A stretch of 64,000 nucleotides of DNA, from NCBI RefSeq assembly GCF_003626635.1, contig NZ_RAZT01000006.1, positions 248,001 to 312,000 of the forward strand, given 5' to 3'. The notes beneath the pieces were generated by a model. It was not told the DNA's origin. It searched no databases and was given only the letters and a program-made list of their open reading frames with translations. Below are positions 52,240-61,876 of this stretch, in pieces (position 1 is the first letter of the stretch; every line of letters starts with the position of its first letter). The position numbers and the translations under genes were made by a program. This stretch comes from Micromonospora musae (GTDB lineage: Bacteria > Actinomycetota > Actinomycetes > Mycobacteriales > Micromonosporaceae).

Positions 52240-52944
52240 ATGACGACCATCAGCGGGGCGGTCGCCCTGGTCACCGGCGGCCAGCGAGGCCTGGGCCGGG
52301 AGATCACCCGGCAACTGCTCGAGGCGGGCGCCGCCAAGGTGTACGCCACCTCCCGCGCTTCCCGGCCGGCCGACGACGCGCGAATCGTGCCGCTTGCGTT
52401 TGAGCTGACCGATCCGCAGGGTGCCACCGCCCTCGCTCGGGAAGCAGCCGACGTCAGCATCGTGGTGAACAACGCCGGGATCATGACGTTCACGCCCCTA
52501 CTCGCTGACGATCAGGCTGAGGTCGATCGGGTCTTCGACGCAGTGGCATTCGGGCCACTGCGGGTGGCCAAGGCGTTCGCGCCCGTACTCGCCGCCAACG
52601 GCGGCGGTGCGCTGGTCAACCTGCACTCAGTGACGGCCTGGATAGCGGGGTTCCCCGGCTCGGGCACGTACGGCGCGGCCAAGGCCGCCCTCATCTCAAT
52701 GACCAACAACCTGCGCGCGGAACTCGCCGGCCAGGGCACCCAGGTCCTCGGCGCTCAATTCGGCTTGACCGACACCGACCTGGTACGCGATCTTCCCGGA
52801 CCCAAGAACGACCCCGCCATGGTGGCCGCCGAGATCATCACCGCGCTGGCAAAAGGGGAAACCGAGGTGCTGGCCGATGACAAGGCACACTACTTCAAGC
52901 CACTGCTGTCCGGCCCGGTCGAAGGACTCATCGTCAACCGCTGA
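52240..52944 (+). CDS. SDR family oxidoreductase
   Basis: The protein has 234 residues from the ATG at 52240, 7 bases after GAGGAG. The classical short-chain dehydrogenase features are complete: VTGGQRGLGREI cofactor motif, VVNNAGIM, catalytic Ser in LHSVTAW and the YGAAKAAL active site (Tyr and Lys about 148/152). It is likely an NAD(P)-dependent ketone or alcohol dehydrogenase. The adjacent divergent CGNR gene may regulate it. Confidence 0.9.
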   Translation: MTTISGAVALVTGGQRGLGREITRQLLEAGAAKVYATSRASRPADDARIVPLAFELTDPQGATALAREAADVSIVVNNAGIMTFTPLLADDQAEVDRVFDAVAFGPLRVAKAFAPVLAANGGGALVNLHSVTAWIAGFPGSGTYGAAKAALISMTNNLRAELAGQGTQVLGAQFGLTDTDLVRDLPGPKNDPAMVAAEIITALAKGETEVLADDKAHYFKPLLSGPVEGLIVNR

Positions 52945-53455
52945 CTGGACGTTCGTTTCGCCTCCGCGCCAGTAGTACTCCAACGTCACTCGGCCTGTCT
53001 GCGCTAGTAGTGGGATCGTCGGGCTCGGGCTTGGGATGTTCTTAGCCCGATTGACGAGTCCACAGTGCGTACTGGCGATAGCGATCAGTTTTGATGTTTA
53101 GCGTGGCGATGGTGTCGATCGCCACGTAGGTACCGGGCCGGGTGCGCGCAGCCACCGCCAACGCACCCGGTCCGGCCGGCACGGCGACCGCCTCGGCAAG
53201 CCAGTCCCGCAAGTGGGCGCCGCCCGTGCCGGCCGCCTGCACCGCGCGGATCGACAACGGCTCACCAAGGTCAGCCCACTGATCGAGAAACCCACCACAG
53301 GCCAACACGACCACGCGGGACGGGACCACCACCTACCCCAGGCGTGCGGTCATCGACACGGGACCACCGGTGCTGATCATCGCTGTAGATCAGCACACCC
53401 CGAGGTCCTCCGGGAACCTCCGCTCATCGCACGTCGCGACGTTTGCGCCGGGCGT
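52945..53455. other. 511-base interval with a possible decayed gene
   Basis: A minus-strand frame (53332-53042) reads GTGGAHLRDWLAEAVAVPAG, then TYVAIDTIATLNIKTDRYRQ and a stop. It has coding character but matches nothing I know and lacks a start or a plausible 5' end. It is left unassigned. Confidence 0.35.
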
Positions 53456-53854
53456 TCACCTTCGTCGGTATCGGGCCGGCCCTGACCTTCGATCGCGCGC
53501 CATGAGCGACCTCGCGGAGACTGCCACGTGATGCAGTCCGGGGCGAGGCCACCTTGCCGCTCGCCCCGGCTCAGGCCAACGGCGGGAAGAACTGCCGGAG
53601 TAGCCCCTCAAAAGGATCGGCTTGAGGTGCCGGACCGCGACGCGATGATGATTGGTCAATCTGCTGGTGCGTTCGGCGGGAACGTCGGCAGCCAGGGGCC
53701 AGACGTCGAGGAGGTTGCCGTTGGCCACGACGCGGAACTTCTCGTCGCCGACGCGGGCAAGTCGGAGATAGCCGGAGACGTTGCCGAAGGCGAGCAGGGG
53801 AAGCCGCGTCTGACCGACGGTCCAGGGCAGCACGATATGAGGACGCGTAGACAT
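53456..53854 (-). CDS. hypothetical protein, possibly truncated
   Basis: The 132-residue frame starts at an ATG (53854) that follows GGAG by 6 bases. The first 60 residues (MSTRPHIVLPWTVGQTRLPL, DEKFRVVANGNLLDVWPLA) have strong GC3 bias and look like a real protein. The rest is Arg/Pro/Ser-rich and non-coding in character, so the gene is probably cut short by a frameshift. Function unknown. Confidence 0.45.
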   Translation of the reverse strand: MSTRPHIVLPWTVGQTRLPLLAFGNVSGYLRLARVGDEKFRVVANGNLLDVWPLAADVPAERTSRLTNHHRVAVRHLKPILLRGYSGSSSRRWPEPGRAARWPRPGLHHVAVSARSLMARDRRSGPARYRRR

Positions 53855-54241
53855 CTTCTCTCCAAGGATCTGACGGAAGGCATCGGAAAGGAGCCGACGG
53901 CGACGTCGGCGACCAATGCCCGGGGCAAGGTGTCAGGTCTAAGAAGCAGGCGGCGTCACGCGGAGTGAGGTCCTCTCGTGATTGCGTCGGAGAAGAAGAT
54001 CTAGTCAGAAGGCTAGGACGGGACGGGCTGGCGAGGCCACCCATTTCGTCCTGGCGCCGAGCGCTCGGGGCGGAGCCGGCGAGCCGGGCGTCGCCCCCGG
54101 GCGCCTTTCCGCCGCCGCCGGGCCACCGTTGCCCGCAGGACTTGCTCCTCCCGCCGGGCATCGCCCTGCCCCTTCGGCGGCCTCGTCGAGGCGACGCCAC
54201 CGAGGCAATCAGGACGTCGATCGTCCGCAACCGCCCCTACC
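53855..54241. other. 387-base interval without a confident gene
   Basis: No motif-bearing frame was found. The reading frames on both strands are Arg/Gly/Pro-rich. The interval ends at the VOC gene start, whose ribosome binding site is not evident, so that gene may be leaderless. Confidence 0.4.
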
Positions 54242-54607
54242 ATGGCCGGCATGGCTATCGCCCGCTTCCCCAGCATCGTCATCGACTGTCCCGACCCTGG
54301 AACGCTCGCCCAGTTCTACGGCGCCATGTTGGATTGGAAGGTCGACGTCTCCTCCGACTGGGCCGACGCCCGCGCGGACTACGGTCAGTGCATCTCGTTC
54401 CAGCAGGTGGATGGGTACACGCCACCGATCTGGCCGACCCAGGAACCACCCCAGCAGATGCACCTCGACGTGATCGTCGACGACCTCGATGCCGCCGAGG
54501 CGGCAGTGCTCGATCTCGGCGCAACCAAACACCCGCACCAACCCGGTACGACTTTCCGGGTCTTCCTCGACCCCGCAGGTCACCCCTTCTGCCTCTGCAC
54601 AAGTTGA
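54242..54607 (+). CDS. VOC family protein
   Basis: The protein has 121 residues, or 118 from the ATG at 54251 (MAIARFPSIVIDCPDPGTLA). It is a single glyoxalase/bleomycin-resistance-like domain, with FYGAMLDWKVDVS, QMHLDVIVDDLDAAEAAVLDL and FRVFLDPAGHPFCLC. The terminal GHPFCL is shared with the gene at 62754, so the two belong to one subfamily. Substrate unknown. Confidence 0.87.
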   Translation: MAGMAIARFPSIVIDCPDPGTLAQFYGAMLDWKVDVSSDWADARADYGQCISFQQVDGYTPPIWPTQEPPQQMHLDVIVDDLDAAEAAVLDLGATKHPHQPGTTFRVFLDPAGHPFCLCTS

Positions 54608-54747
54608 CCAGGCCGGACGATCCCCAATCGTCGCAAGCCCTTCGCGGCTGGGTGTGATGGTCGCTCTCAGCGGCGGCTCAGGAGATGCTCGTCCTCTTCT
54701 CGCCGTCGTCCTCGGGCCGGTCAATCATGTACGGATCAAGCACAATG

Positions 54748-55389
54748 ACTGCCATGATGCGGGGGCATGGTCGCTCACTGTGGGTGGTGTCCGGTCCGGT
54801 CGTAGGGATGTCGTTGGGTGCCGTCGACTCGGTGGTGAACCATGTGCCGGTCTGGCTTGGCGAAGTCGGCACCGCGCGTGCCGATCGTGGGGGCTGGTCG
54901 CAGGTCGCGGAGTTCGCCAGCCTGGTTCTCGACGCTGGATGGGCGTGGGCCGCGACGGCTGTGCTGGTGGGCTGGCTGGTCAGCCGGCACACACACCCCG
55001 CTGCGGGGTTGCTGCGCGGCGCGGCAGCCGGAGGCCTGACGTTGGTGTTCGCCACCACCGCCTACTACGGCATGGACGTGCTCTTCGACGGCGGCACGTG
55101 GTGGGGCATGGCGACCCGGTACTGGTTACTCGCCAGCGTGGTGCTCGGCCCTGCGCTCGGCGCTACCGGCGCGTTGATCCGGCGACCCGGTCCGGCCGGG
55201 ACACTGGCCGCCCTACTGATGCCTGCTGGCGCCACACTGCAGATGGTGGTACTGCCTCCACCGTCGGACAGCCTGATGGCTCAGCCGGTGCGGCTGACCG
55301 TGTGGGTAGCGGCGGCAGCGGCCACTGTGCTGATCATCCGCGCGAAGGGACGTCGCGTGATCCTGGCGGCATCAGTCAGGCTGCGCTGA
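54748..55389 (+). CDS. DUF6518 family membrane protein
   Basis: The protein has 213 residues from the ATG at 54748; earlier ATGs (54685, 54727) are possible. Five or six membrane segments are seen, for example SLWVVSGPVVGMSLGAVDSV, WAWAATAVLVGWLVS and YWLLASVVLGPALGATGALI. The motif AYYGMDVLFDGG lies between helices. The family has no known function. It is followed by a convergent methyltransferase gene 27 bases away. Confidence 0.8.
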   Translation, partial: TAMMRGHGRSLWVVSGPVVGMSLGAVDSVVNHVPVWLGEVGTARADRGGWSQVAEFASLVLDAGWAWAATAVLVGWLVSRHTHPAAGLLRGAAAGGLTLVFATTAYYGMDVLFDGGTWWGMATRYWLLASVVLGPALGATGALIRRPGPAGTLAALLMPAGATLQMVVLPPPSDSLMAQPVRLTVWVAAAAATVLIIRAKGRRVILAASVRLR

Positions 55390-55416
55390 GGGGCGATTGG
55401 CCGGCCTGCGGCTGGG

Positions 55417-56208
55417 TCAGACCGGCTTGACCGCGAGCGTCGCAAAGTAGTGCGACATGTATTGAGCGGACGCGTTGGATTGGTGCGGTGCTTCTGCGAA
55501 GCCGGTGAGGACGAACCCCGCGGCGAGTTGCCCGCCGATCTGCGCGGTGAGGGTGTGACTGTATTCAAGAGGGGCATCCGCGCCGAACTTCGTGGCGCGT
55601 TCCTCGGCGGAGTACTGCGTGACGTCGCTGTAGGGCAGCTTGTGCACGACGACCAGCTCGCCGCGCTCGTCGAGCGCCTCGTGGTCGAAGAGGTACACAT
55701 CGGGGTTGAGGAAGCCCGCGAGCAGAGTTCCGCCCGGCCGCAGGACGCGGAAGCACTCACGCCACACCGGTGCCAAGTTTGGTACGAACAGGTTCGAGAC
55801 CGGGTGGAATACGACGTCGAATGTTGCGTCGCCGAAGGCGCTGAGGTCGCGCATGTCGCCGAGGACGGTGCGCAGCTCCAGTCCGTCGCGTGCCGCCACC
55901 AGTTGGTCCTGGCCGAGCTGGCGGGGCGAGTTGTCGAACACGGTGACCCGCGCCCCTGCGGCAGCGAGGATCGGACCCTGCTGGCCACCGCCGGAGGCCA
56001 GGCACAACACGTCCTTGCCGGTCACGTCCGCCGGCAGCCAGGAGCGGTCGACCGGCTCACGCCCGATGAGAACAACCGACCAGTCGCCCAGGCGGGCGCG
56101 TTCGACAGTCTCAGCGCTCACCGGCCTCGACCACTCGTTGCCCTCATGGACATACTTGTCCCAGGCTGCCCGATTATGAGCAACGGGGTCGACAACATCG
56201 TCCTGCAT
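55417..56208 (-). CDS. class I SAM-dependent methyltransferase
   Basis: The protein has 263 residues from the ATG at 56208, 6 bases after AGGGAG. It has an N-terminal helix (VAHNRAAWDKYVHEGNEWSR), then SAM motif I VLCLASGGGQQGPILAA, VTVFDNSPRQLGQDQ, DATFDVVFHPVSN and a C-terminal PGGTLLAGFLNPDVYLF. It resembles UbiE/COQ5-type methyltransferases; the substrate is unknown. The N-terminal AAWDxYV... pattern is common in a large actinobacterial group. Confidence 0.88.
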   Translation of the reverse strand: MQDDVVDPVAHNRAAWDKYVHEGNEWSRPVSAETVERARLGDWSVVLIGREPVDRSWLPADVTGKDVLCLASGGGQQGPILAAAGARVTVFDNSPRQLGQDQLVAARDGLELRTVLGDMRDLSAFGDATFDVVFHPVSNLFVPNLAPVWRECFRVLRPGGTLLAGFLNPDVYLFDHEALDERGELVVVHKLPYSDVTQYSAEERATKFGADAPLEYSHTLTAQIGGQLAAGFVLTGFAEAPHQSNASAQYMSHYFATLAVKPV

Positions 56209-56282
56209 GTTCAACTCCCTGCACAGCCAAGCGGACAGCAACGGTTCTGACGGGTCGGCGCCGCTGCGGTAGCCAACACCAA

Positions 56283-56540
56283 TCAGGGTGCGGGCTCAAC
56301 AAAGTTAGCGGGCGTCGAGGTGTCCACGGGCTCGCCGATTGGCCGCGCAGCGAGTGCGTAAGCGCTGGTTGACGGGGCTGCGGAAGCCGCAGGTGTCGCA
56401 GGCGATGATCTTGACGACTCGATTGGTGACTTCGGTGCCGAGGTCGGTGATGCCGCTGTGCAGGAACGCGGGGGTTTCCGGCCACCACGTCTCGACGGTC
56501 GTGGCCAGGCGCTGCAGGCACCCCTTCGGGCGGTCAGTCC
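56283..56540 (-). pseudogene. ISL3-family transposase C-terminal fragment
   Basis: The minus strand encodes ATTVETWWPETPAFLHSG, then ITDLGTEVTNRVVKIIACDT and CGFRSPVNQRLRTRC, matching the C-terminus of ISL3 transposases (W.PEI..FL.TG.TNA.TE..NR..K...R..CGFRN..NYR.R). The N-terminal part with the DDE residues is gone. No inverted repeats were located. Confidence 0.72.
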
Positions 56541-56974
56541 AGACAGCGGACCCGGACCGCGACGTGCATCGACTGAGCGCCACCAGTGTCCCAATCGATG
56601 ACCGTCAACTCGGCGCGGTGATGGTCCATGGAAACCGGGTCGTCACCCTTCCCGGCCAGACAGGTCGGATACGTGCCATCCGAGCGAAACGTCCCCGCGA
56701 CGTCCTGCCAGTTGTCGGTGAGCACCGAGTAGATCATGTCCCCCTCGTTGGGCTTGCGGACGACGCCATCCGTCTCGAACGCGATCAGTCGGGTCTCCGC
56801 GTTCGACCACGTGACAGTCCCCGTCAACACCACCGCGGTCGCCGAATGCCGCTCACGCGACAAGCCGATCCGATAACCGCCGAGCCCCGCGATGACTGCG
56901 ACGATGACTGCGAGCGCCACCGACACCCGTAGACGGCGAATCCTGGCTACAGCCGCACGACGTTCTTCCCCCAT
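56534..56974 (-). CDS. membrane-anchored hypothetical protein
   Basis: The protein has 146 residues from the ATG at 56974 (MGEERRAAVARIRRL). One hydrophobic helix (VSVALAVIVAVIAGLGG) is preceded by a basic N-terminus. The extracytoplasmic part contains two Cys (TYPTCLAGK and VRVRCLD) and strands like SATAVVLTGTVTWSNAETRL. No family is recognised. It overlaps the ISL3 remnant at its 3' end by a few bases. Confidence 0.6.
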   Translation of the reverse strand: MGEERRAAVARIRRLRVSVALAVIVAVIAGLGGYRIGLSRERHSATAVVLTGTVTWSNAETRLIAFETDGVVRKPNEGDMIYSVLTDNWQDVAGTFRSDGTYPTCLAGKGDDPVSMDHHRAELTVIDWDTGGAQSMHVAVRVRCLD

Positions 56975-57236
56975 GATCGGCACGACAGCAGGGTATGGCA
57001 GCGAGGCACGCTCTGCCGCAGCGCCCAACGGGACCAGCCGAGGCGCACACCACTGCCGTGATTCGCCTGGACGGCGATCACATCCGCTCCTCGACAGTTC
57101 AGGAGGCCCGCGCGACGCAGGAACCGGCCACCGAGCGTGATAGCCCGGTTGGACGGCACGCACGATCGGCGGCAGATCCGGACGCTGGGGTGCGGGGCTT
57201 ACGAGCTGAGGTGGTGCTCGGCCTTCGGAGCTGGGG

Positions 57237-57659
57237 CTAACCGCCCGGGCAGCGGGTATCGCCGCCGCTGTGCTCCTGACATCTCGTCGGCGGCGGAGAG
57301 GGAGGCGGGGACGGGGCGAGCTCTCGGTACGCGCCAGCGGCGACCGGAACGGCGACTACGCCGAGACCGAACGCAATCACCAGGTAGACAGCGGCGGTCC
57401 GGCGCAGAAGCCCGCCGCGGGCCACGACGGCGATCACCACCGGGCCGGCCACCACCTCCGCGACCAAGAGCAACAGGGCTACGTTCGCCTTACGCGATAG
57501 TGCGTCGGCACCACCACCCTGGTTACTGTGCTGGTCCGCCCAGCCCTCGAGGCCGATGCCGAACACCCACCCGAGCAGCACCAGCCCGCCGATGAGCCAC
57601 GCCACCGTCAGCAGCGCGACCACGGCCGGCGCCCACGGCGCCGCAGATCGACGATCCAC
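57237..57659 (-). CDS. DUF6234-like small membrane protein
   Basis: The 140-residue protein has three hydrophobic segments (VVALLTVAWLIGGLVLLGWV, ANVALLLLVAEVVAGPVVIA, AVYLVIAFGLGVVAVPVAA) and a Pro-rich tail. DUF6234-like membership is inferred from the layout and is uncertain. It starts at an ATG in a GC-rich context with no clear ribosome binding site. It is next to a transposase remnant. Confidence 0.6.
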   Translation of the reverse strand: MDRRSAAPWAPAVVALLTVAWLIGGLVLLGWVFGIGLEGWADQHSNQGGGADALSRKANVALLLLVAEVVAGPVVIAVVARGGLLRRTAAVYLVIAFGLGVVAVPVAAGAYRELAPSPPPSPPPTRCQEHSGGDTRCPGG

Positions 57660-57689
57660 GCCCGCACGCTATCCACGACAGACAAGCGA

Positions 57690-58269
57690 GACGAAGGCGG
57701 CAACCGGTCGGCGGCTACTTGTTTCATTGACCTGCGACCGTGGCCCGGCCAGGCTTCGGTCGAGGTGGCGGCACCTCGATGCGGGCCGGCAAGCACTCCT
57801 CGCTCTCGCTCATCTGCGTAACGGCGACACCTACACCCGCCTGGCTGCCAGGTTCGAGGTCGGCTTGGCCACTGCCTGGCGGTACGTGCAGGAGGTGATC
57901 ACCCTGCTCGCGACAGCCGCTGATGACCTGGCCACGGCAATGAAGAAGATCCGTATGCTGGCATACGCGATCATGGACGGCACGCTCATCCCGATCGATC
58001 GGATCGCCGACCAGAAGCCCTACTGCTCCGGCAAGCACAAGCGCCACGGCGTGAACGTGCAGGTCATCGCTGACGCGGTGGGTCGGCTCGTCTGGGCCTC
58101 CCCAGCACTGCCCGGCTCCGTCCATGACCTGACCGCGGCCCGCACTCACGGCATCATCGATGCCTTGACCAGCGCCGACGTGATGCGCTGCTGCCCACGC
58201 CGAGCCACCACGATCGTGCAGGCCATCCTCTTCCTGCACCACGTCGAAGCCAACCGCTACTCGAGGTGA
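57690..58269 (+). pseudogene. DDE_Tnp_4-type (IS5-group) transposase with internal deletion
   Basis: A plus-strand frame reads RWRHLDAGRQALLALAHLRN, GDTYTRLAARFEVGLATAWR, AYAIMDGTLIPIDRIA, then KHKRHGVNVQVIADAVGR and SVHDLTAARTHGIIDAL. It then jumps directly to MRCCPRRATTIVQAILFLHH and VEANRYSR before a stop. In intact relatives an extra 70 or so residues, with the last acidic catalytic residue, lie between these two blocks. So the gene has an in-frame internal deletion and a degraded 5' end. Terminal repeats were not found. Confidence 0.72.
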
Positions 58270-58319
58270 AGTGGCGGAACGTTGAAGGCAACGCGCAGAC
58301 CCTGGACCTCCTTACTTCC

Positions 58320-58868
58320 TTAGCGCCGCCCACCGAACTGCCAGTTGTGCACCTCGATGTCGGCGTACCGGTCCGAAGTCAGGATGGCGCGAGCCGTGTC
58401 CGGATCAGGCACCTGGACCAGCATCGCGGTACCCAGCCAGGCAGCGCCGTCGTCTGACAGCAGCGGCCCGTACGCGATCAGCTGATCCGAGCCGGGCGGC
58501 ACGGCCAGATCGGCGGCCTGCCCCGCGCCGAGGGCCAGCACCAGGTAACGGTTACCGCCGGTCGGGCCGCCGGGAAAGTCCCACATGCTGCGTCCCAACG
58601 TGTTGCGCCATCGCCGAAGCAGCACGTCGCGATACACGCCGGCCTGGTAGTTGGGCTCGTCGAAGGCGAACGCTCGGGCGGCGGCGGAGCTGGGCAGGTC
58701 GACGATGTGCAGGCTGCCCGTGGGCGTCTCGCCGTCGTCGGCGAGGGCCGGCCCGCGGGCGATCATCTCCGTAGCGTACCGGTCCATGTAGGACCAGTGT
58801 TCTTCTATCAACTCGTCGCGCAGGGTGACAGAGTCGGGCCGATCACGGTGGAAGCACAGAAACTCCAT
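58320..58868 (-). CDS. tandem YCII domain protein
   Basis: The protein has 182 residues from the ATG at 58868 (MEFLCFHRDRPDSVTLRDEL). The first YCII domain (about 1-90) contains LIEEHWSYMDRYATEMIARG and the His/Asp positions for a metal-independent active site. The second (about 95-182) has RYLVLALGAGQAADLAVPPG, QLIAYGPLLSDDG and DPDTARAILTSDRYAD. No sigma factor gene is adjacent, unlike the ECF42 partner at 21463. Function unknown. Confidence 0.8.
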   Translation of the reverse strand: MEFLCFHRDRPDSVTLRDELIEEHWSYMDRYATEMIARGPALADDGETPTGSLHIVDLPSSAAARAFAFDEPNYQAGVYRDVLLRRWRNTLGRSMWDFPGGPTGGNRYLVLALGAGQAADLAVPPGSDQLIAYGPLLSDDGAAWLGTAMLVQVPDPDTARAILTSDRYADIEVHNWQFGGRR

Positions 58869-59177
58869 GCCCCACAGTCTCGACCCATAGCCAACACCAA
58901 CCGGACGAGGGCACCACCTGGTCACAACACCGGTCGGGATCATCAAATCCCTCGCAGGTTGGAAAAGGCTCACTGATGATCGGGGCTGACGGCAAGACAC
59001 CGTGCAAGTGAGAGCATCTCAACGATCTGCCGCACCAGCGCTTCACGGAACCCTGTGCCGAGTCCGACAGTTCGCCGCCTTCCTCAGCCCGTAGGTGCTG
59101 GTTAGGGTCCCGTTCACGTTTCATCGAAATGATCAACGAGTCCGCAGTCGGCCCGCAGAGCAGAGGACTCCACCCCT

Positions 59178-60665
59178 ATGCCAGAGCAGGACCAGAGCCC
59201 ATCCCGATTCACCCGCCGACGGATCCTCGGGACCGGGGCCGCAGCCGCCCTCGGTGCCGCGTCGCTGGCGCTGCCGCCGAACGTCCAGAAGGCGCTTGCC
59301 ACGCCGCCGAAGACCTCCGGTCGTCTCAGCGACATCAAGCACGTCGTGATGTTGATGCAGGAGAACCGCAGCTTCGACCACTACTTCGGCACGATGTCGG
59401 GCGTCTGCGGCTTCGACGACCCGAACGCGCTGATCCTGGGGAACGGCCGTTCCGTTTTCCACCAGCCCTGGGATGGTCACCCGGACGGTTACGTACTGCC
59501 GTTCCACCTTGACACCAAGAAGCTCGCCGGCCACGCGCTGCCCTCCACCGACCACGGCTGGCAGGGCCAGCACGAGGCGTGGAACGGCGGCAAGATGGAC
59601 AACTGGATCCCGGCGCATATTCCGCACGACGGCGAGAACGCTCCGTTCACCATGGGCTACCTGACGCGTGAGGACATCCCGTTCCACTACGCACTGGCCG
59701 AGTCCTTCACCATCCTGGACCACTACCACTGTTCGGTGATTGGCCCGACCGGCCCGAACCGGCACATGTGGATGTCGGGCACGATCGATGTCGACGGTCT
59801 GGCCGGCGGCCCCTCACTGACCACCAGTGGTCCGGCCAACCAGTTCTCCTGGAAGACCTACCCGAAGCGACTCAGCGAAGCCGGCGTGAGCTGGAAGGTC
59901 TACCGCCAGCCCGGCGGCCTCACCGGATCGTCCGCGATCAGCAAGTTCACCGACTTCGCCCAGGCCCAGCCCGGCGACGGCTTCTACGAGAACGGCGTGG
60001 CGACCCAGCCCCTGGGTCAGTTCGAGTACGACTGCCTGAACGACTCGCTGCCGACGGTCAGCTGGATCCTGCCGCCGTCCGGCTACGACGAGCACCCCTC
60101 CACCCCGGGCTCAGCCGCGGCCGGTGCGCAGTTCATCGCGGGCAAGATCGACGCCATCGCGTCGAACCCCGAGGTATGGGCCAAGACCGTCTTCATCCTG
60201 TCCTACGACGAGAACGACGGCCTCTTCGACCACGTCGTTCCGCCGACCCCGCCGGCCGGCACCCCGGACGAGTTCGTCTTCAAGACCTCCACCGTCGGTG
60301 AGCAGGGCCGGGGATGGCCCAACGGCCTCGGTTTCCGCGTGCCGTGCATCATCGTGTCGCCGTGGACCGCGGGCGGTTACGTCTGCTCCGAGGTCTCCGA
60401 CCACACCTCGCAGTTGCAGTTCCTGGAGCACATCACCGGGGTTAAGGAGACCAACATCAGCGCATGGCGCCGGGAGACCTGTGGTGACCTGACCGCGGCG
60501 TTCCGGTTCAACAAAAAGCGCGCCGAGGCCCCGACGATGCCGGACACCGTGGGCGACTACAACTTCACCCAGTACGCGATCAAGAACCTGCCGATGCCGG
60601 AAGGGCCGCCGGCGAAGCAGCAGATGCCCAGGCAGGAGAAGGGCCACCGGCCGCACGTCGGCTGA
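59178..60665 (+). CDS. Tat-exported phospholipase C/phosphoesterase
   Basis: The 495-residue protein has a twin-arginine signal peptide (FTRRRILGTGAAAALGAASL, cleavage near ALA). The catalytic signature DIKHVVMLMQENRSFDHYFG (about 53-72) and the metal/active-site SYDENDGLFDHVVPP mark the PLC/acid-phosphatase family of alkaline phosphatase-like enzymes. It probably hydrolyses phospholipids or phosphate esters outside the cell, which also gives a phosphate source. It is monocistronic and followed by a strong terminator. Confidence 0.93.
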   Translation: MPEQDQSPSRFTRRRILGTGAAAALGAASLALPPNVQKALATPPKTSGRLSDIKHVVMLMQENRSFDHYFGTMSGVCGFDDPNALILGNGRSVFHQPWDGHPDGYVLPFHLDTKKLAGHALPSTDHGWQGQHEAWNGGKMDNWIPAHIPHDGENAPFTMGYLTREDIPFHYALAESFTILDHYHCSVIGPTGPNRHMWMSGTIDVDGLAGGPSLTTSGPANQFSWKTYPKRLSEAGVSWKVYRQPGGLTGSSAISKFTDFAQAQPGDGFYENGVATQPLGQFEYDCLNDSLPTVSWILPPSGYDEHPSTPGSAAAGAQFIAGKIDAIASNPEVWAKTVFILSYDENDGLFDHVVPPTPPAGTPDEFVFKTSTVGEQGRGWPNGLGFRVPCIIVSPWTAGGYVCSEVSDHTSQLQFLEHITGVKETNISAWRRETCGDLTAAFRFNKKRAEAPTMPDTVGDYNFTQYAIKNLPMPEGPPAKQQMPRQEKGHRPHVG

Positions 60666-60684
60666 CACCTACCGAGGCTCGTCA

Positions 60685-60720
60685 AGGGCCCGGCCGGGAA
60701 GCACTTCCCGGCCGGGCCTT
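60685..60720. terminator. hairpin terminator after the phospholipase gene
   Basis: A 14-bp perfect stem (GGCCCGGCCGGGAA) with a 4-base GCAC loop starts about 20 bases after the stop codon, flanked by AA and TT. Confidence 0.85.
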
Positions 60721-61121
60721 CACCCTCCACGCGGGCACCCGGTACACCAATCATCCAGACGACCTCGACTTGCCCGGCGCTACCTTCGCGGCGGGAGTGC
60801 CGATCGTTGGATGAGCGGATGCCTGGTCCAACCGGAGGGTGCTGACGGGCGTCTCGTCCAATGCGCGTCCAGTTCAGGCGCAAGTGCCGTTGTAGAGAAA
60901 CGACGAATTCTCCCTCCGGACCCCGCCGGTGTCGTGCGGATGGCCCTCGACCAGGCCGCCGCCGGCCTGCGCGATTAGCTCGATGGCTCCGCGCAGGGCG
61001 ATCGCCGCCAAGCGGGCCCAGCACCGCCTGGGTTGAGCTCATCCGAGCGCAGCAAGGCACCGCGTCGGACACATCGGGCGAGCGGCGGTGCCGTCGTGGA
61101 TGCCACGTATCTTCTACGGCT
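60721..61121. other. 401-base interval without a confident gene
   Basis: A plus-strand frame ending at 60980 (ILPPDPAGVVRMALDQAAAG) may be a short remnant; nothing else is supported. It precedes the hypothetical gene at 61122, whose start is uncertain. Confidence 0.35.
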
Positions 61122-61562
61122 GTGGAGTTGGCGCTGGTGGTGTTGCCCAACGGGCGTGACATCGCACTGACCGAGGTGCATCTGACATCGACGTACGGTG
61201 GGCTGCTCGAGGGCTACCCGATGCGGCGACTGAACGACATGATCATGGGCGGGTTGGCGCAGCGAGCGGCGCGTGTCCTGCCCGGTGCACCCGTCCACGT
61301 CGTCGACCCTCCACGGACCCGGGAGTCGGACCTGAATGTTGGTTCGCTTCCGTTCGGGCCGGTTGAGTCGCTTCCCGCAGTGATCGTGATGAGGTGGTTC
61401 TCGTCGGGGCCCGTCGATGACGGCAAGGATCCCGTACTCCACCGCTCCCGGCTGGTGATCGTGTGGTTGCAGGACCATGTCGCACTGCCGTCCCCCGAAG
61501 GAGCGCCGGCTGGCCTCACCGTTGTCGATTGGGAGCGGTGGGCGGAGGACTTCGAGATCTGA
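61122..61562 (+). CDS. hypothetical protein
   Basis: From the GTG at 61122 the protein has 146 residues (VELALVVLPNGRDIALTEVH). The frame stays open upstream but that part is non-coding in character. It is beta/alpha mixed, with LLEGYPMRRLNDMIMGGLAQ and VHVVDPPRTRESDLNVGSLP. The ending VVDWERWAEDFEI is Trp-rich and acidic. I recall similar small actinomycete proteins without a known role. No membrane or export signal is visible. Confidence 0.6.
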   Translation: MELALVVLPNGRDIALTEVHLTSTYGGLLEGYPMRRLNDMIMGGLAQRAARVLPGAPVHVVDPPRTRESDLNVGSLPFGPVESLPAVIVMRWFSSGPVDDGKDPVLHRSRLVIVWLQDHVALPSPEGAPAGLTVVDWERWAEDFEI

Positions 61563-61876
61563 AGCCGCCCTGACATCGATCGCCGAGATGGGTGATTCGA
61601 CGTCGGCGCGCCCACTTCGCGGCAGACCAGGGCGACGGTTCAGCTGGCGATTCGCCCGATCCGCCCCGTACGGCGCGCGAACGGTGCCACGATGCCGACA
61701 GGGGCGTGCCCGCGGTGGCCGCCCCAATCGAGAGGGGTCGACGTGAGCACCGTCCCGCCGGGCACGCCCTGCCGGGCCGCCCTGGCCATCCGGGATCTCG
61801 CCGACGCGGGCTGCCCGGAGCCGTTCGGCTGGAACCGGGCGGATCACGCCGGAGCAGAGGAAGCGAAGCCGAAGCC
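61563..61876. other. 314-base interval with a possible short upstream ORF
   Basis: A plus-strand frame ending at 61880 (from a GTG at about 61743, VSTVPPGTPCRAALAIRDLA) overlaps the VOC start by ATGA, as coupled genes do. It is only about 45 codons and has no family. It may be a leader peptide or a chance frame. Confidence 0.35.
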
